35,162 nucleotides of DNA from Acidobacteriota bacterium (GCA_017304135.1 JAFLBB010000052.1:1-35162); one strand, 5' to 3'; counted from the stretch's first letter, positions 8,351-17,558 are shown. Numbers and translations are program-made. Notes: generated by a model not told the origin, from the letters alone.

Positions 8351-10207
8351 TCACGGCAGAGCGAACGCCACGTAGGCCCCGCGAATCGGCTCTTGCGTGG
8401 CCACCGTGAGTCCGGCCTGCGCGGCCACACAGAACACGATGTACTGCCGCCCGCCAAGTTCATACACGGCAGGCACGCCCTCCATCGCGGCGTCGAGCGT
8501 GTGCTCCCACAGCACCTTTCCATCGCGCGTGTCGAGGGCGCGCACTTTCTTATCGCGTGTGCCGGTGAAGATCAGCCCTGTCGCCGTCACCACCGGCCCC
8601 ACCTTCGGATAATGCGTGCCCGTGTCCTTGATGCCTTTGGCGGCCAGATGCGGCACCTCGCCAAGCGGGATCTTCCAGCGGATCGTTCCCTCGTTCAAGT
8701 CGTAGGCGGTCAGCGAAGTCCATGGCGGCTTGATCGGTGACAGGCCGTCGCTGGCCAGCATGAAGCCGAACCCGGTGTAATACTTCTCGCCCGCCGAGGC
8801 GGCAAGGTCAGCAATCTGTTTGTCCTGCGCCTGGTCCTTGGCAAGCTTCAGCATCGCCGGCAGGTCCTTGGAAACAACATACAGCAGCCCGTTCGCGGGA
8901 TCCACAGCCGCGCCGCTCCAGTTGGCGCCGCCATTGTTGCCGGGCATCTGGACCGTGTTGCGCGTACCCGGCGGCGTGAACAGCCCTTCGTTGCGAGCGC
9001 TCAACATCTCATCGCGAAACCGCGCCCGATCCGCGGCCGAGAGGTACGGGCTCAGGTCATCCGCCGTGAAGGTCTGCCGCGCAAACGGCGGCGGCTTGGT
9101 GGGAAACGGCTGCGTCGCCCAAGTCTCTTCGCCGGGCATCTCGGATTTCGGGACTTTGCGCTCCTCAATCGGCCACAGCGGCTTGCCCGTTACGCGATCG
9201 AATACGAACACGAAGCCTTGCTTGGTCACCTGGGCCACGGCGTCGATGGTCTTGCCCTCGTGCTTCACCGTAAGCAGTTTGGGTGCGGTGGCGTGGTCGT
9301 AATCCCAGATGTCGTGGTGCACCGTCTGGTAGTGCCACAGCCGCTTGCCCGTGCGGGCGTCCAGCGCCAGCAGGCAGTCGCTGAATAGGTTCGCGCCGCT
9401 GCGGTCCGCTCCATAGAAGTTGTATTTCGCGCTCGCCGTCGGCGCATAGAGAATGCCGCGCTTCGGATCGAGCGTCAACTCTGTCCAGACATTGGCTCCA
9501 CCCACACGCTTCCAGGCGTCTTTCGGCCAGGTGTCGTAGCCGAACTCGCCCGGGCGCGGCACGGTGTGGAACGACCAGACCAGTTTGCCGGTGCGCACAT
9601 CATAAGCGCGTATATCGCCCGGCGCCGAGCCGTAGCCCTGATTGGTGGCCGAGCCGAGAATGATCAGATCCTCAAACACCCGCCCCGGCGACATCGATTG
9701 CACAAGCCGGATCGTCGCCGGATCACGGTCCAGCCCAACCTTAAGATCGACCTTGCCGCCGTCGCCGAACGTGGCAACGGGCTTCCCAGTCAGCGCGTCG
9801 ATCGCGCGAAGGTAGTGATTGCTGGAAAACAGAATGCGCCGTTCGCGCCGGTCCTTGCTCTCCCAGTAGTTCATGCCGCGGTGCGTGATCACCGTGGTGT
9901 CCGCTCCCGGCGAATACGCCCAGCGTTCCTTGCCGCTGGCCGCATCGAGGGCGACGATCGTGTTCTTCCGCGCCAGCACATACATCCAGTCGTCCACCAC
10001 AATCGGATTGAACGAGTACTTGTTGCCGTCGCCGGTGGAGAAGGTCCAGGCGACCTTCAGCTTCGCGACGTTGGAGCGATCGATCTGCGTCAGCGCGCTG
10101 TACTGCGCCGAATCCGCCGACCCCGCGTAATCGCTCCACCTCCGGTAATCCTGTGCCGAGGCCATTCCGGCCAGCATCAGCACAATCGCGCACAAACGAC
10201 AAACCAT
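8351..10207 (-). CDS. PQQ-dependent dehydrogenase-like quinoprotein without a haem domain
   Basis: A 618-residue exported protein (signal peptide MVCRLCAIVLMLAGMASA). Propeller blades carry typical quinoprotein tryptophan-docking motifs: 'VALDAASGKERWAY', 'RAYDVRTGKLVWSFHTVP', 'LALDARTGKRLWHYQTVHHD', then 'IWDYDHATAPKL' and 'VFVFDRVTGKPLW'. The C-terminal blades contain 'NNGGANWSGAAVDP' and 'RALDTRDGKVLWEHTL'. This is the glucose/alcohol dehydrogenase type of PQQ enzyme acting in the periplasm. No CxxCH motif is present, unlike the paralogue at 14071-16098, so electrons would need a separate acceptor. ATG 10207 gives a compact signal peptide and lies 6 nt from a CATCAT -10-like box. ATG 10231 (626 aa) is an alternative with a weak GGCGAGG in front. 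Substrate unknown. Confidence 0.88.
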   Translation of the reverse strand: MVCRLCAIVLMLAGMASAQDYRRWSDYAGSADSAQYSALTQIDRSNVAKLKVAWTFSTGDGNKYSFNPIVVDDWMYVLARKNTIVALDAASGKERWAYSPGADTTVITHRGMNYWESKDRRERRILFSSNHYLRAIDALTGKPVATFGDGGKVDLKVGLDRDPATIRLVQSMSPGRVFEDLIILGSATNQGYGSAPGDIRAYDVRTGKLVWSFHTVPRPGEFGYDTWPKDAWKRVGGANVWTELTLDPKRGILYAPTASAKYNFYGADRSGANLFSDCLLALDARTGKRLWHYQTVHHDIWDYDHATAPKLLTVKHEGKTIDAVAQVTKQGFVFVFDRVTGKPLWPIEERKVPKSEMPGEETWATQPFPTKPPPFARQTFTADDLSPYLSAADRARFRDEMLSARNEGLFTPPGTRNTVQMPGNNGGANWSGAAVDPANGLLYVVSKDLPAMLKLAKDQAQDKQIADLAASAGEKYYTGFGFMLASDGLSPIKPPWTSLTAYDLNEGTIRWKIPLGEVPHLAAKGIKDTGTHYPKVGPVVTATGLIFTGTRDKKVRALDTRDGKVLWEHTLDAAMEGVPAVYELGGRQYIVFCVAAQAGLTVATQEPIRGAYVAFALP

Positions 10208-10212
10208 CCAGA

Positions 10213-10219
10213 TATGATG
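10213..10219. promoter_or_regulatory. Overlapping divergent -10 elements (TATGAT plus strand, CATCAT minus strand)
   Basis: TATGAT on the plus strand (10213-10218) lies 7 nt before ATG 10226. On the minus strand CATCAT (complement of 10214-10219) lies 6 nt before ATG 10207. The 18-bp spacer between the two start codons holds both, so both mRNAs would be leaderless. No Shine-Dalgarno sequence exists for either. The minus box departs from TANNNT at its first base. Confidence 0.4.
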
Positions 10220-10225
10220 CCACTG

Positions 10226-11521
10226 ATGCATCGCCTCGCCGTATGTGCCGCTCTTTTCGCCGGGCTCTTCCTCCACGCCGGGGACTGGCCCGAGTGGCGT
10301 GGCGCCGGCCGCACCGGGGTGTGGAAAGAGACAAACATCGTCGACCGCTTCGCCTCGGCGGCATTGACGCCGAAGTGGCGCACACCCTTAGGCGGCGGTT
10401 TCGCCGGCCCTGCCGTGGCTGCGGGGCGCATCTATGTCACCGACTACGTGGCCGCGGCCGGCAACAAAGGCGCCGAACGCGCTCATTGCCTGGACGAGCG
10501 AACCGGCAAGATCCTCTGGACGCGCGAATGGCCCGCCTCCTACCAGGGCATCAGCTATGCCTATGGGCCGCGAGCCACACCCACCGTGGACAGCGACCGT
10601 GTCTACGTCGTGGGCGCAAGCGGCATCCTGCTCTGCCTGAACGCCCGCACCGGCGCCATCCTCTGGCAGAAGGACTATGTCCGCGACTACGGCGCCACCC
10701 TGCCCGTCTGGGGCATCGCCGGCGCGCCCATCGTCGACGGAAACCGGCTCATCGCAGTCGTCGGCGGCCAACCCGATGCGAAGGTGGTCGCCTTCGACAA
10801 ACTCACCGGCAAAGAGCTGTGGCGCTCGCTCCCCTCCGATACCGAACAAGGCTACTCACAGCCGTTACTCATCGAATCCTCCGGCGTGCGCCAGCTCATC
10901 GTCTGGCACCCCGCCGCACTTTCATCGCTGGATCCCGCCACCGGCAAACCGCTGTGGCAGGAGCCCTTCCGCATCAACCTCGGCGTCGCCCTTGCCTCGC
11001 CCGTGTTTGACCGTGCCCGCCTCCTGGTGACCTCGTTCTACAACGGATCGCTGCTCATGCATCTCGACGGCGCTCATGCGAAAAAGCTCTGGCAAGGCAA
11101 GAGTGCCAGCGAGATCAACACCGACGGCCTCCATTCGGTGGTGAACACACCGGTCATCGACGGCGACTACATCTACGGCATCTGCAGCTATGGCCAGTTC
11201 CGCTGCCTCAACGCAAAGACCGGCGAGCGCGTGTGGGAAACACTCGAGGTAACAAAGGAGAAAGCGCGCTGGGCCTCCGGCTTCATCGTCCGCAACGGCG
11301 ACCGCTACTTCATCAACAACGACCGCGGCGAATTGATCATCGCTCGCCTTTCGCCAAAGGGCTACCAGGAGATCAGCCGCGCGCAGCTAATCAAACCCAC
11401 CTCCAATCCCGGCAACCGCCGCGAATTGGGCATGGTGAACTGGTCGCACCCCGCCTATGCCAACCGCCACGTCTACGCGCGCAATGATGAGGAGATCATC
11501 GCCGTGCCGCTCGCTCAGTAG
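10226..11521 (+). CDS. Secreted PQQ-like (BamB-type) beta-propeller protein
   Basis: A 431-residue protein with a Sec signal (MHRLAVCAALFAGLFLHAG), then 'DWPEWRGAGRTGVWKE', the standard opening of the WPQWRG quinoprotein-like propeller family common in Planctomycetes and Acidobacteria. Repeated blades follow: 'HCLDERTGKILWTREWP', 'LCLNARTGAILWQKDY', 'VAFDKLTGKELWRSLP', 'SSLDPATGKPLWQEPF' and 'RCLNAKTGERVWETLE'. Members are exported and many are thought to be structural or to bind partners rather than PQQ; catalysis is unproven. The start is set at ATG 10226 from the TATGAT-7 nt spacing; in-frame ATGs at 10214 and 10217 are alternatives adding 4 and 3 residues. It converges on the PLP gene with a 2-bp gap. 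Confidence 0.85.
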   Translation: MHRLAVCAALFAGLFLHAGDWPEWRGAGRTGVWKETNIVDRFASAALTPKWRTPLGGGFAGPAVAAGRIYVTDYVAAAGNKGAERAHCLDERTGKILWTREWPASYQGISYAYGPRATPTVDSDRVYVVGASGILLCLNARTGAILWQKDYVRDYGATLPVWGIAGAPIVDGNRLIAVVGGQPDAKVVAFDKLTGKELWRSLPSDTEQGYSQPLLIESSGVRQLIVWHPAALSSLDPATGKPLWQEPFRINLGVALASPVFDRARLLVTSFYNGSLLMHLDGAHAKKLWQGKSASEINTDGLHSVVNTPVIDGDYIYGICSYGQFRCLNAKTGERVWETLEVTKEKARWASGFIVRNGDRYFINNDRGELIIARLSPKGYQEISRAQLIKPTSNPGNRRELGMVNWSHPAYANRHVYARNDEEIIAVPLAQ

Positions 11522-11523
11522 GG

Positions 11524-12717
11524 CTACCCGCCAAGGATCTCGCCGAGCCGGCCGCCGACAATCTGCGCCTCGTCGCCGCGCATCATCCAGACCGAGATCA
11601 ACAGCTTCCCCGGCCCCTGCTGCAATGTGTGGATCGAAGGCTCGCCGCCCATCAGCCGCTCGTGCACTTCCTTCGTCGTCATGCCGAGAGTCCTTTCGTT
11701 CCACTGCACCATGACGTGCGGCACCTCGTTGGCGATCACGGGAATGTGCCTCTCCGTGGTGACCCGTTTCACGCCCTTGAGCGCGGCGCGGATCGTCGCC
11801 ACGCGCGCTTCCAACTCCTTCCACTCCGCAGCGTGGTCCACTTTGAGATAGCGCTCCACCGCCGCCAGCAACCCGCACAACTCTTCCTTACCCACCTTCA
11901 TGCCGCGCCCGATGCCGCCGTAGGGAGACATGGCCGGATAGGACGCCTCGATCAGGTCCTTGCGCCCCAGCAGCAGACCGCTCGCCTGCGGCCCGCGCAG
12001 CGCCTTCCCGCCGGAGAAGATCACCAGGTCGAACCCCATCTTCGTGTACTTCCAGAGGTTCTCTTTCGGCGTGGCATCCGAAGCCGCGTCGTTCATCGTG
12101 GGAATGCCGCGCGCCTTGCCGATCTTCACGAACTCCTCGGCCTTGATCTGCCCGTCATGCTCCGCCTTGTTGAGGTAGAACATCATGCCGGTGCGCTCAT
12201 TGATCGCGGCCTCCAACTGCTGCCGCGTCTCCACCGTCACCACCTTGGCCCCGCACAATTCCATCTGGTGCTCATAGCCGGAGCGGTGTGACTTCTGCTG
12301 GATCACCTCATACTTGATCCCGTCGCGGTTCGGCAACTGCCGTAACTTCGCGGCGTCGCCTTGCGACAAACATGCCGCCGTGCCCACGGCAATCGCCGAG
12401 GCCGCGCCGCAGGTCACCATCGCCGCCGGCGCCTGGACCAGTTCGGCGATGCGGGCGCCCACCTTGCGCTCCAACTCGGGCAGGGGGATGAAAAATCGCG
12501 ACGCCTCTTCCATGGCCTGAATCACTTCGGGCGGCATGATCGATCCGCCCAACACCGTCACCACACCCATGCCGTTGATCACCGGCCGCATGCCAAGGCT
12601 CTTATAAAGCGGCGCGGGCGACAGGGCTGTAATCTCCGTCGCGGCCGCCACGGCGGGCAGCGCGGCGGCAGGCGCAAGTGCGGCGGTTTGGAGCATTCGG
12701 CGTCGTGTGGGCTTCAT
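11524..12717 (-). CDS. Tat-exported PLP-dependent protein of the SelA/DgaE-like family
   Basis: A 397-residue protein. The N-terminus (PTRRRMLQTAALAPAAALPA) is a twin-arginine signal, so the folded, cofactor-loaded enzyme would be exported. The body matches the fold-type-I group containing SelA and DgaE (D-glucosaminate-6-phosphate ammonia lyase). It has 'RPVINGMGVVTVLGGS', 'AAMVTCGAASAIAVGTAA', Asp210 in 'IPTMNDAASD' (pyridine-nitrogen ligand position) and the Schiff-base Lys238 in 'FSGGKALRGPQASGLLLG'. A true selenocysteine synthase is unlikely because that reaction is cytoplasmic, so the substrate is probably an amino sugar acid or amino acid in the periplasm. It is divergent from the amidohydrolase; SelA-like and COG3964-type amidohydrolase genes are neighbours in other bacteria. 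A TATAAT box lies 8 nt before its ATG. Confidence 0.87.
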   Translation of the reverse strand: MKPTRRRMLQTAALAPAAALPAVAAATEITALSPAPLYKSLGMRPVINGMGVVTVLGGSIMPPEVIQAMEEASRFFIPLPELERKVGARIAELVQAPAAMVTCGAASAIAVGTAACLSQGDAAKLRQLPNRDGIKYEVIQQKSHRSGYEHQMELCGAKVVTVETRQQLEAAINERTGMMFYLNKAEHDGQIKAEEFVKIGKARGIPTMNDAASDATPKENLWKYTKMGFDLVIFSGGKALRGPQASGLLLGRKDLIEASYPAMSPYGGIGRGMKVGKEELCGLLAAVERYLKVDHAAEWKELEARVATIRAALKGVKRVTTERHIPVIANEVPHVMVQWNERTLGMTTKEVHERLMGGEPSIHTLQQGPGKLLISVWMMRGDEAQIVGGRLGEILGG

Positions 12718-12725
12718 GAGGTTCG

Positions 12726-12733
12726 ATTATAGT
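12726..12733. promoter_or_regulatory. Bidirectional overlapping -10 elements (TATAAT minus, TATAGT plus)
   Basis: TATAAT on the minus strand (12726-12731) lies 8 nt before ATG 12717. TATAGT on the plus strand (12728-12733) lies 8 nt before ATG 12742. The hexamers share the central TATA. With initiation about 7 nt downstream of a -10 box, both transcripts start at or beside their start codons. The whole spacer is 24 bp, leaving no room for a Shine-Dalgarno sequence. Confidence 0.6.
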
Positions 12734-12741
12734 GGCTCGAT

Positions 12742-14049
12742 ATGCTTCTGCCAATCTTCCTGGCCTGCGCGGGCCTGCTGTCGGCGCAACCGGCCTATGA
12801 CCTGCTCCTCAAAGGCGCGCACGTAATCGACCCGAAGAGCAAGCTGAGCGCCCCACGCGATGTGGCCATTCGCGCCGGCCTCATCGCCGCCGTCGAGCCC
12901 TCCATCGACGCCGCGCGAGCCCGCAAAGTGGTGAACGTCAGCGGCCTCTATCTGGTCCCCGGCCTCATCGATCTGCACGCACATGTCTTCGCGGGCTCCG
13001 AGGGCCGCAGCCTGGCCGGAGGCGAAGCGAGCATCTTCCCCGATGCGTTCGCTCTCCGTGTGGGCGTCACCACCGTGGTGGACGCCGGCTCCTCCGGGCG
13101 CGACAATTTCGCCTATTTCAAGAAGACCGTGATCGACCGTGCCCGCACGCGCGTCTATGCGCTGTTGAACATCGGCGCCGCGGGCATGCCCGGCGAGTCA
13201 GACGAGCAGCGCCTCGACCTGATGGACGCCAAAGCCGCGGCCGCCCTGGCCATGGCCCATCCTGAAACCATCGTCGGCTTCAAAGTGGCTCACTACCGCG
13301 GCGCCGATTGGACGCCCGTCGAGCGCGGCGTCGAGGCCGGCGCGATCGCCAACCTCCCCGTGATGATCGATTTCGGACAATTTCGTCCCGAACGACCGTT
13401 CCAGGATCTCGTCCTCAAGAAACTCCGCCCCGGCGACATCTACACGCACTGCTTTTACGCGCCCGTGCCGATGCTCGACGCGGCAGGCAAACTGCTGCCC
13501 TATCTCTTTGAGGCCCGCAAACGCGGCGTGCTCTTCGACGTCGGCCATGGCGGCGCGGCCTTCGAATTCCGCCAGGCCGTGCCGGCAGTGCGTCAGGGCT
13601 TCCCACCCGACACCATCTCCACCGACGTTCACTCCGGCAGCCTGAACTCCGGCATGAAGGATCAACTGAATGTCATGTCGAAGTTCCTTAACATGGGCCT
13701 GTCGCTCGACGATGTCATCCTGCGCTCCACCTGGAACGCCGCGCGCATCATCCGCCGCGAACAGATCGGCCATCTCAACGTAGGCGCTGTAGCCGACATC
13801 GCCGTGCTGCGGCTGGAGAAGGGACAATACGCCTTCGTCGACTCCTACGGCGCGCGCATGGACGGCTCACAGCGACTGGTGAACGAACTCACCGTCGCCT
13901 CCGGCCTCGTCGTCTACGATCTCAACGGCCGCACGCGCGAAAGCTGGGACAAGCTCGGCCAATACGAAGCGCAGGGCGAACCGTGGTGGGACGGCACACG
14001 CGGTGGCAGCCGCGCCCGTCCCTTGCCCGCCCCTACGCTGCGCAAGTAA
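12742..14049 (+). CDS. Exported amidohydrolase/deacetylase-family metallohydrolase (COG3964-like)
   Basis: A 435-residue protein with a Sec signal (MLLPIFLACAGLLSAQ). Amidohydrolase-superfamily residues are in order: the HxH pair H79/H81 in 'LIDLHAHVF', a probable carboxylated lysine K181 in 'VGFKVAHYRG', metal His H236 in 'IYTHCFY', H269 in 'FDVGHGGAAF' and catalytic Asp295 in 'STDVHSG'. The pattern fits the dihydroorotase-like group (COG3964) that includes Atu3266 and EF0837, for which ester or amide deacetylation rather than dihydroorotase activity has been reported. Pairing with the SelA/DgaE-like gene on the other strand suggests the two act on one acylated substrate. The PQQ dehydrogenase starts 21 bp after its stop and is probably co-transcribed. 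An exported form of this enzyme is unusual. Confidence 0.87.
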   Translation: MLLPIFLACAGLLSAQPAYDLLLKGAHVIDPKSKLSAPRDVAIRAGLIAAVEPSIDAARARKVVNVSGLYLVPGLIDLHAHVFAGSEGRSLAGGEASIFPDAFALRVGVTTVVDAGSSGRDNFAYFKKTVIDRARTRVYALLNIGAAGMPGESDEQRLDLMDAKAAAALAMAHPETIVGFKVAHYRGADWTPVERGVEAGAIANLPVMIDFGQFRPERPFQDLVLKKLRPGDIYTHCFYAPVPMLDAAGKLLPYLFEARKRGVLFDVGHGGAAFEFRQAVPAVRQGFPPDTISTDVHSGSLNSGMKDQLNVMSKFLNMGLSLDDVILRSTWNAARIIRREQIGHLNVGAVADIAVLRLEKGQYAFVDSYGARMDGSQRLVNELTVASGLVVYDLNGRTRESWDKLGQYEAQGEPWWDGTRGGSRARPLPAPTLRK

Positions 14050-14070
14050 GCTGGTTGCCACCCCAATCTC

Positions 14071-16098
14071 ATGCGCACCGCCTTTTTGTTGATTGCCTTT
14101 GCCGCGCTGGCCGCCGCGCAGCCGGAACTCTATTCGCCCCTCAAACAGATCACCCCCTCCAACGCCGCCCGTCTCGTGAAGGCGTGGCAGTTCGACTCGG
14201 GCGACGAGTTCAAGGGATCCGAGATCCAGTGCCGCCCGCTCGTGATCGACGGCGTGCTCTACGCCACCACGCCCAAGCTCCGAGTGGTGGCCCTCGACGG
14301 CGCCAGCGGCAAGCAACTGTGGAGCTTCGATCCGTTCTTTGGCAAGCCCGTCACCAGCAAGCAGCGGAGCCGTGGCTTCATGCACTGGAACGGCCGCCTC
14401 TACTTCGGCGCCGGGCATCAACTCTTCGCCCTCGACCGCAAGACAGGCCAACTCGTCACCGAATTCGGCGACAACGGGCGCGTTGATCTGCGCCAGGGTC
14501 TCGGCCGCGATCCCGACACGCAGCGCCTGCAGATGACCTCACCGGGCGTGGTCTACAACGACCTTCTCATCGTCGGCTTCCTCACCAGCGAAGGACTGCC
14601 TTCCTCTCCTGGCGACATCCGCGCTTTCGACGCGCGCACGGGCAAGTTGCGCTGGAGTTTCCACACCATCCCGCACCCTGGCGAGCCCGGCTATGATACC
14701 TGGCCCGCCGATGGCTGGAAGACACTCGGCGGCGCCAACTCATGGCCCGGCATGGCCGTCGACCTGAAGCGCGGCCTCGTGTTCGTTCCCACCGGCTCGG
14801 CGGCCTTCGATTTTTACGGCGGCAACCGCCCCGGCGACAACCTCTACGCCAACAGCCTCATCGCCCTCAACGCGGCCACCGGCAAGCATGTCTGGCATTT
14901 CCAATTCGTCAAGCACGACGTGTGGGACCGCGACCTGCCTACCGCCCCCGTACTGGTCAGCGTCAAGCGCAACGGCCGCACCATCGACGCCGTCGCGCAA
15001 TGCACCAAGTCCGGTCACGTCTTCGTGTTCAACCGGGAAACAGGCGAGTCGCTCTTTCCGCTTGAGACAGTGAGAACGCCGCCCTCGCCCGCTGACGGCG
15101 AACAGCTCTCCCCCACACAGACGTTGCCGCTCCAGCCCGCGCCCTTCGCCCGCCAGCAACTCACCGAACAGATGCTCACGCGCCGCACGCCGGAAGCCCA
15201 TGCCGACGCGCTCAAGCGCTTCCGCACCTATCGCAGCGGCCCGCAATTCACCCCACCCAGCTTTGAAGGAACGGTGATCTTCCCCGGTTTCGACGGCGGC
15301 GCCGAGTGGGGCGGCCAAGCCTATGATCCCGAGACAGGCATGCTCTACATCAACTCGAACGAGATGGCGTGGATCCTGCGACTGGTGCCGCAAGGCGACG
15401 GCACGCGCAAGTCCACGTCCGCCCAACTCTACTCGCGCCACTGTTCGAGCTGCCATCGCGAAGATCGCAAGGGCACTCCGCCTGAGTTCCCCGCCCTGCT
15501 CAACCTCGAAGGCAAGAATGTCGAAGAGGTGATCCGTAAGGGCGCCGGCCGCATGCCCGGCTTTGCCTTTCTCGGCGATGAGGGCACCAAGGCGCTCACG
15601 GAATTCCTGCGCACGGGCGACAACAAGGAGATCGAACTGCCCGCGACGCGGCAGTCCTCCGGCATCCAGTTGAAGTACCGCACCGATGGCTACAACAAGT
15701 TCCTCGATGCCGACGGCTACCCCGCCATCGCGCCTCCGTGGGGAACGCTGAACGCGCTCAACGTGAACACAGGCGAGTACGCCTGGCAGATTCCTTTCGG
15801 CGAGTTCCCCGAACTGGCCGCCAAGGGCCTGCGCAACACGGGCACGGAAAACTACGGCGGCGGCGTGGTGACGGCTGGCGGCCTGCTGTTCATTGGCGCG
15901 ACCAACCACGACCGCAAGTTCCACGTCTTCGACAAGCGCACCGGCAAGATGCTCTGGGAGACAACACTCCCGGCTGGAGGCAACGCGACGCCCGTTGTCT
16001 ACGAGGTGAAGGGCAAGCAGTATGTCGCCATCGCCGCGGGCGGCGGCAAGAGCGGCGCACCCTCGGGCGGCAGCTACGTCGCCTTCGCGCTTCCTTAA
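14071..16098 (+). CDS. PQQ-dependent dehydrogenase with an inserted cytochrome c domain
   Basis: A 675-residue quinoprotein. The signal peptide ([17 protein letters not shown]) precedes propeller blades with '[14 protein letters not shown]', '[18 protein letters not shown]', '[20 protein letters not shown]', '[12 protein letters not shown]' and '[14 protein letters not shown]'. After the '[15 protein letters not shown]' motif a c-type haem domain is inserted: CSSCH at 458-462 and a likely axial Met495 in 'GRMPGF'. The C-terminal blades follow ('[14 protein letters not shown]', '[16 protein letters not shown]'). It is a periplasmic sugar or alcohol dehydrogenase that can pass electrons from PQQ to its own haem. 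It has no clear promoter or Shine-Dalgarno sequence and probably follows the amidohydrolase in one operon. Its TAA overlaps the TAA of the convergent fucosidase gene by 4 bp. Confidence 0.92.
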   Translation: MRTAFLLIAFAALAAAQPELYSPLKQITPSNAARLVKAWQFDSGDEFKGSEIQCRPLVIDGVLYATTPKLRVVALDGASGKQLWSFDPFFGKPVTSKQRSRGFMHWNGRLYFGAGHQLFALDRKTGQLVTEFGDNGRVDLRQGLGRDPDTQRLQMTSPGVVYNDLLIVGFLTSEGLPSSPGDIRAFDARTGKLRWSFHTIPHPGEPGYDTWPADGWKTLGGANSWPGMAVDLKRGLVFVPTGSAAFDFYGGNRPGDNLYANSLIALNAATGKHVWHFQFVKHDVWDRDLPTAPVLVSVKRNGRTIDAVAQCTKSGHVFVFNRETGESLFPLETVRTPPSPADGEQLSPTQTLPLQPAPFARQQLTEQMLTRRTPEAHADALKRFRTYRSGPQFTPPSFEGTVIFPGFDGGAEWGGQAYDPETGMLYINSNEMAWILRLVPQGDGTRKSTSAQLYSRHCSSCHREDRKGTPPEFPALLNLEGKNVEEVIRKGAGRMPGFAFLGDEGTKALTEFLRTGDNKEIELPATRQSSGIQLKYRTDGYNKFLDADGYPAIAPPWGTLNALNVNTGEYAWQIPFGEFPELAAKGLRNTGTENYGGGVVTAGGLLFIGATNHDRKFHVFDKRTGKMLWETTLPAGGNATPVVYEVKGKQYVAIAAGGGKSGAPSGGSYVAFALP

Positions 16099-17558
16099 CG
16101 GCTGAGCTTCAACACCCACGCCGGTTGGCGCATCAACTCTTCCGGCGCCTCGGGCAATGTGATCTCCACACCGCCCTTCCGGGAACGGAACTTCAGCGCG
16201 CCCGCAGCGCCCAGCAACGACGCGCTCTTCACGTCGGCCACGTCATTCACCACAAAACGCTTGCCCGGCCAGCGCGGCAGAATCGCATACACGGCATCGC
16301 CCTTCGCCGTGAAGAAGGCCTCGATCGACGCCTTCCCCGGCGCTTGCTTCGCCGTGAGTTGAGTCACGTCGTAGGCCGTCGAGTACTCCTTGTTGTATTC
16401 GATCTTGGGCTGCTCACCCGTGCTCCACTGTCGCGTTGCCGTCCACGGCTTGGTTCCATAGATGGCCTCGCCGTTCACCTTGAGCCAGTCGCCGATCTCG
16501 ATGAGCCGCTGCTCCATCACCACCGGGATCGTGCCGTCGCCGTCGGGCCCGATGTCGAGCAGAAGGTTACCGCCGCGGCTGACGAGATCAGCGAGCATGA
16601 TCACCAGGTCGCGGCCCGAATGATAATGCTCCAGCTTCTCGGCGCGGTTGTAGCCATAGCTGAAGCCCATCCCGCGGCTTTCCTCCCAAGGGTGATCCAT
16701 GCCGGCCATCCCTGGCGTGTACTCGGTCGTCCAATAGCCGCCGTGCTTGTGGCGCGAGTCCTTGCCCCAGCGGTCGTTGATCACCACTTCCTCCTTCACC
16801 GCGCTCTCATTGAACAACCAGGCAAGCAGGGCAGGGCTGCCCCAATCGGCCGAAGGCAGATCCCATTCGCCGTCGCTGAAAATGATCGACGGCTTGTAGC
16901 GCGTCACCAGGTCCTTGAACTGCGGCGTCATGTGCTCGCGGATGTAGCGCGGCTTGTCGCTCAGCCACACCGGGTTGTACCACTCGTAGAGCGAATAATA
17001 GAAGCCCATTTTGAGGCCCTTGCGGCGCACGGCATCGGTGAGGTCGCCCAGCACGTCGCGCTTCGGCCCGATCTCCACGGCGTTCCAGGGACGGCCCCAG
17101 GTGGCCGAAGCTTCCTTGCTCGGCCAGAGCGCAAATCCTTCGTGATGCTTCGATGTCAACGCGACGTAGCGCGCGCCCGATCGCGCGAACACGTCGGCCC
17201 AATGGTCGGGATCATACAACTCGGCGCGGAACTGCGGCGCGAAGTCCTGATAAGGGAAGGAAGCGCCATACTGCTTCTGGTGGTACTCCCAGGTGCCTTT
17301 CTGCACGGGATTGGCCTTGGCATTCTCCCGCCCCTGCGTCATGGCGTTCCAATACCACTCGGCATAGGCAAGCTTGCCGGGAATCACCGGCGCATACGAG
17401 GGCACGGAGTAAACGCCCCAGTGAATGAAGATGCCGAACTTGGCATCAGTGAACCAGCTCGGCGTGGGCCGTTTGTCGATCGACTCCCACATTGGCTCAT
17501 ACTTCTGTCCCCACGCGGCGGCCACACTTGCGGCCATGAGAATAAGAATCCGTTTCAT
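16095..17558 (-). CDS. Secreted GH29 alpha-L-fucosidase
   Basis: A 487-residue protein with a Sec signal ([17 protein letters not shown]). It matches GH29 through its length: '[20 protein letters not shown]' (His46), '[17 protein letters not shown]', then 'IIFSDGEWD' with the expected nucleophile Asp229. '[10 protein letters not shown]', 'HHGG'-like '[10 protein letters not shown]' and '[18 protein letters not shown]' follow, closely resembling human FUCA1. It should release alpha-L-fucose from glycans in the periplasm or outside the cell by a retaining mechanism. A C-terminal beta-sandwich (about 375-487) ends the protein. GGAGG sits 4 nt before ATG 17558, so this gene is Shine-Dalgarno-led, unlike its divergent neighbour. 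Stops of this gene and the quinoprotein interlock in one TTAA. Confidence 0.94.
   Translation of the reverse strand: MKRILILMAASVAAAWGQKYEPMWESIDKRPTPSWFTDAKFGIFIHWGVYSVPSYAPVIPGKLAYAEWYWNAMTQGRENAKANPVQKGTWEYHQKQYGASFPYQDFAPQFRAELYDPDHWADVFARSGARYVALTSKHHEGFALWPSKEASATWGRPWNAVEIGPKRDVLGDLTDAVRRKGLKMGFYYSLYEWYNPVWLSDKPRYIREHMTPQFKDLVTRYKPSIIFSDGEWDLPSADWGSPALLAWLFNESAVKEEVVINDRWGKDSRHKHGGYWTTEYTPGMAGMDHPWEESRGMGFSYGYNRAEKLEHYHSGRDLVIMLADLVSRGGNLLLDIGPDGDGTIPVVMEQRLIEIGDWLKVNGEAIYGTKPWTATRQWSTGEQPKIEYNKEYSTAYDVTQLTAKQAPGKASIEAFFTAKGDAVYAILPRWPGKRFVVNDVADVKSASLLGAAGALKFRSRKGGVEITLPEAPEELMRQPAWVLKLSR

Noticed and set aside
9566..10225. A 216-codon N-terminal extension of the propeller protein at 10226-11521
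   Set aside because: It lies wholly antisense to the quinoprotein gene, and the signal peptide begins at 10214-10226.
11524..12717. Calling the PLP protein a selenocysteine synthase (SelA)
   Set aside because: A Tat-exported protein cannot act on cytoplasmic seryl-tRNA, and no selB, selD or tRNA-Sec is nearby.
12742..14049. Calling the amidohydrolase a dihydroorotase
   Set aside because: It is exported and falls in the COG3964-like group, whose characterised members are not dihydroorotases.
14740..16119. A 459-codon minus-strand frame opposite the haem quinoprotein, and similar long frames opposite the receptor genes
   Set aside because: These are GC-driven shadows of secure genes, with no signal peptide, motif or start signal of their own.
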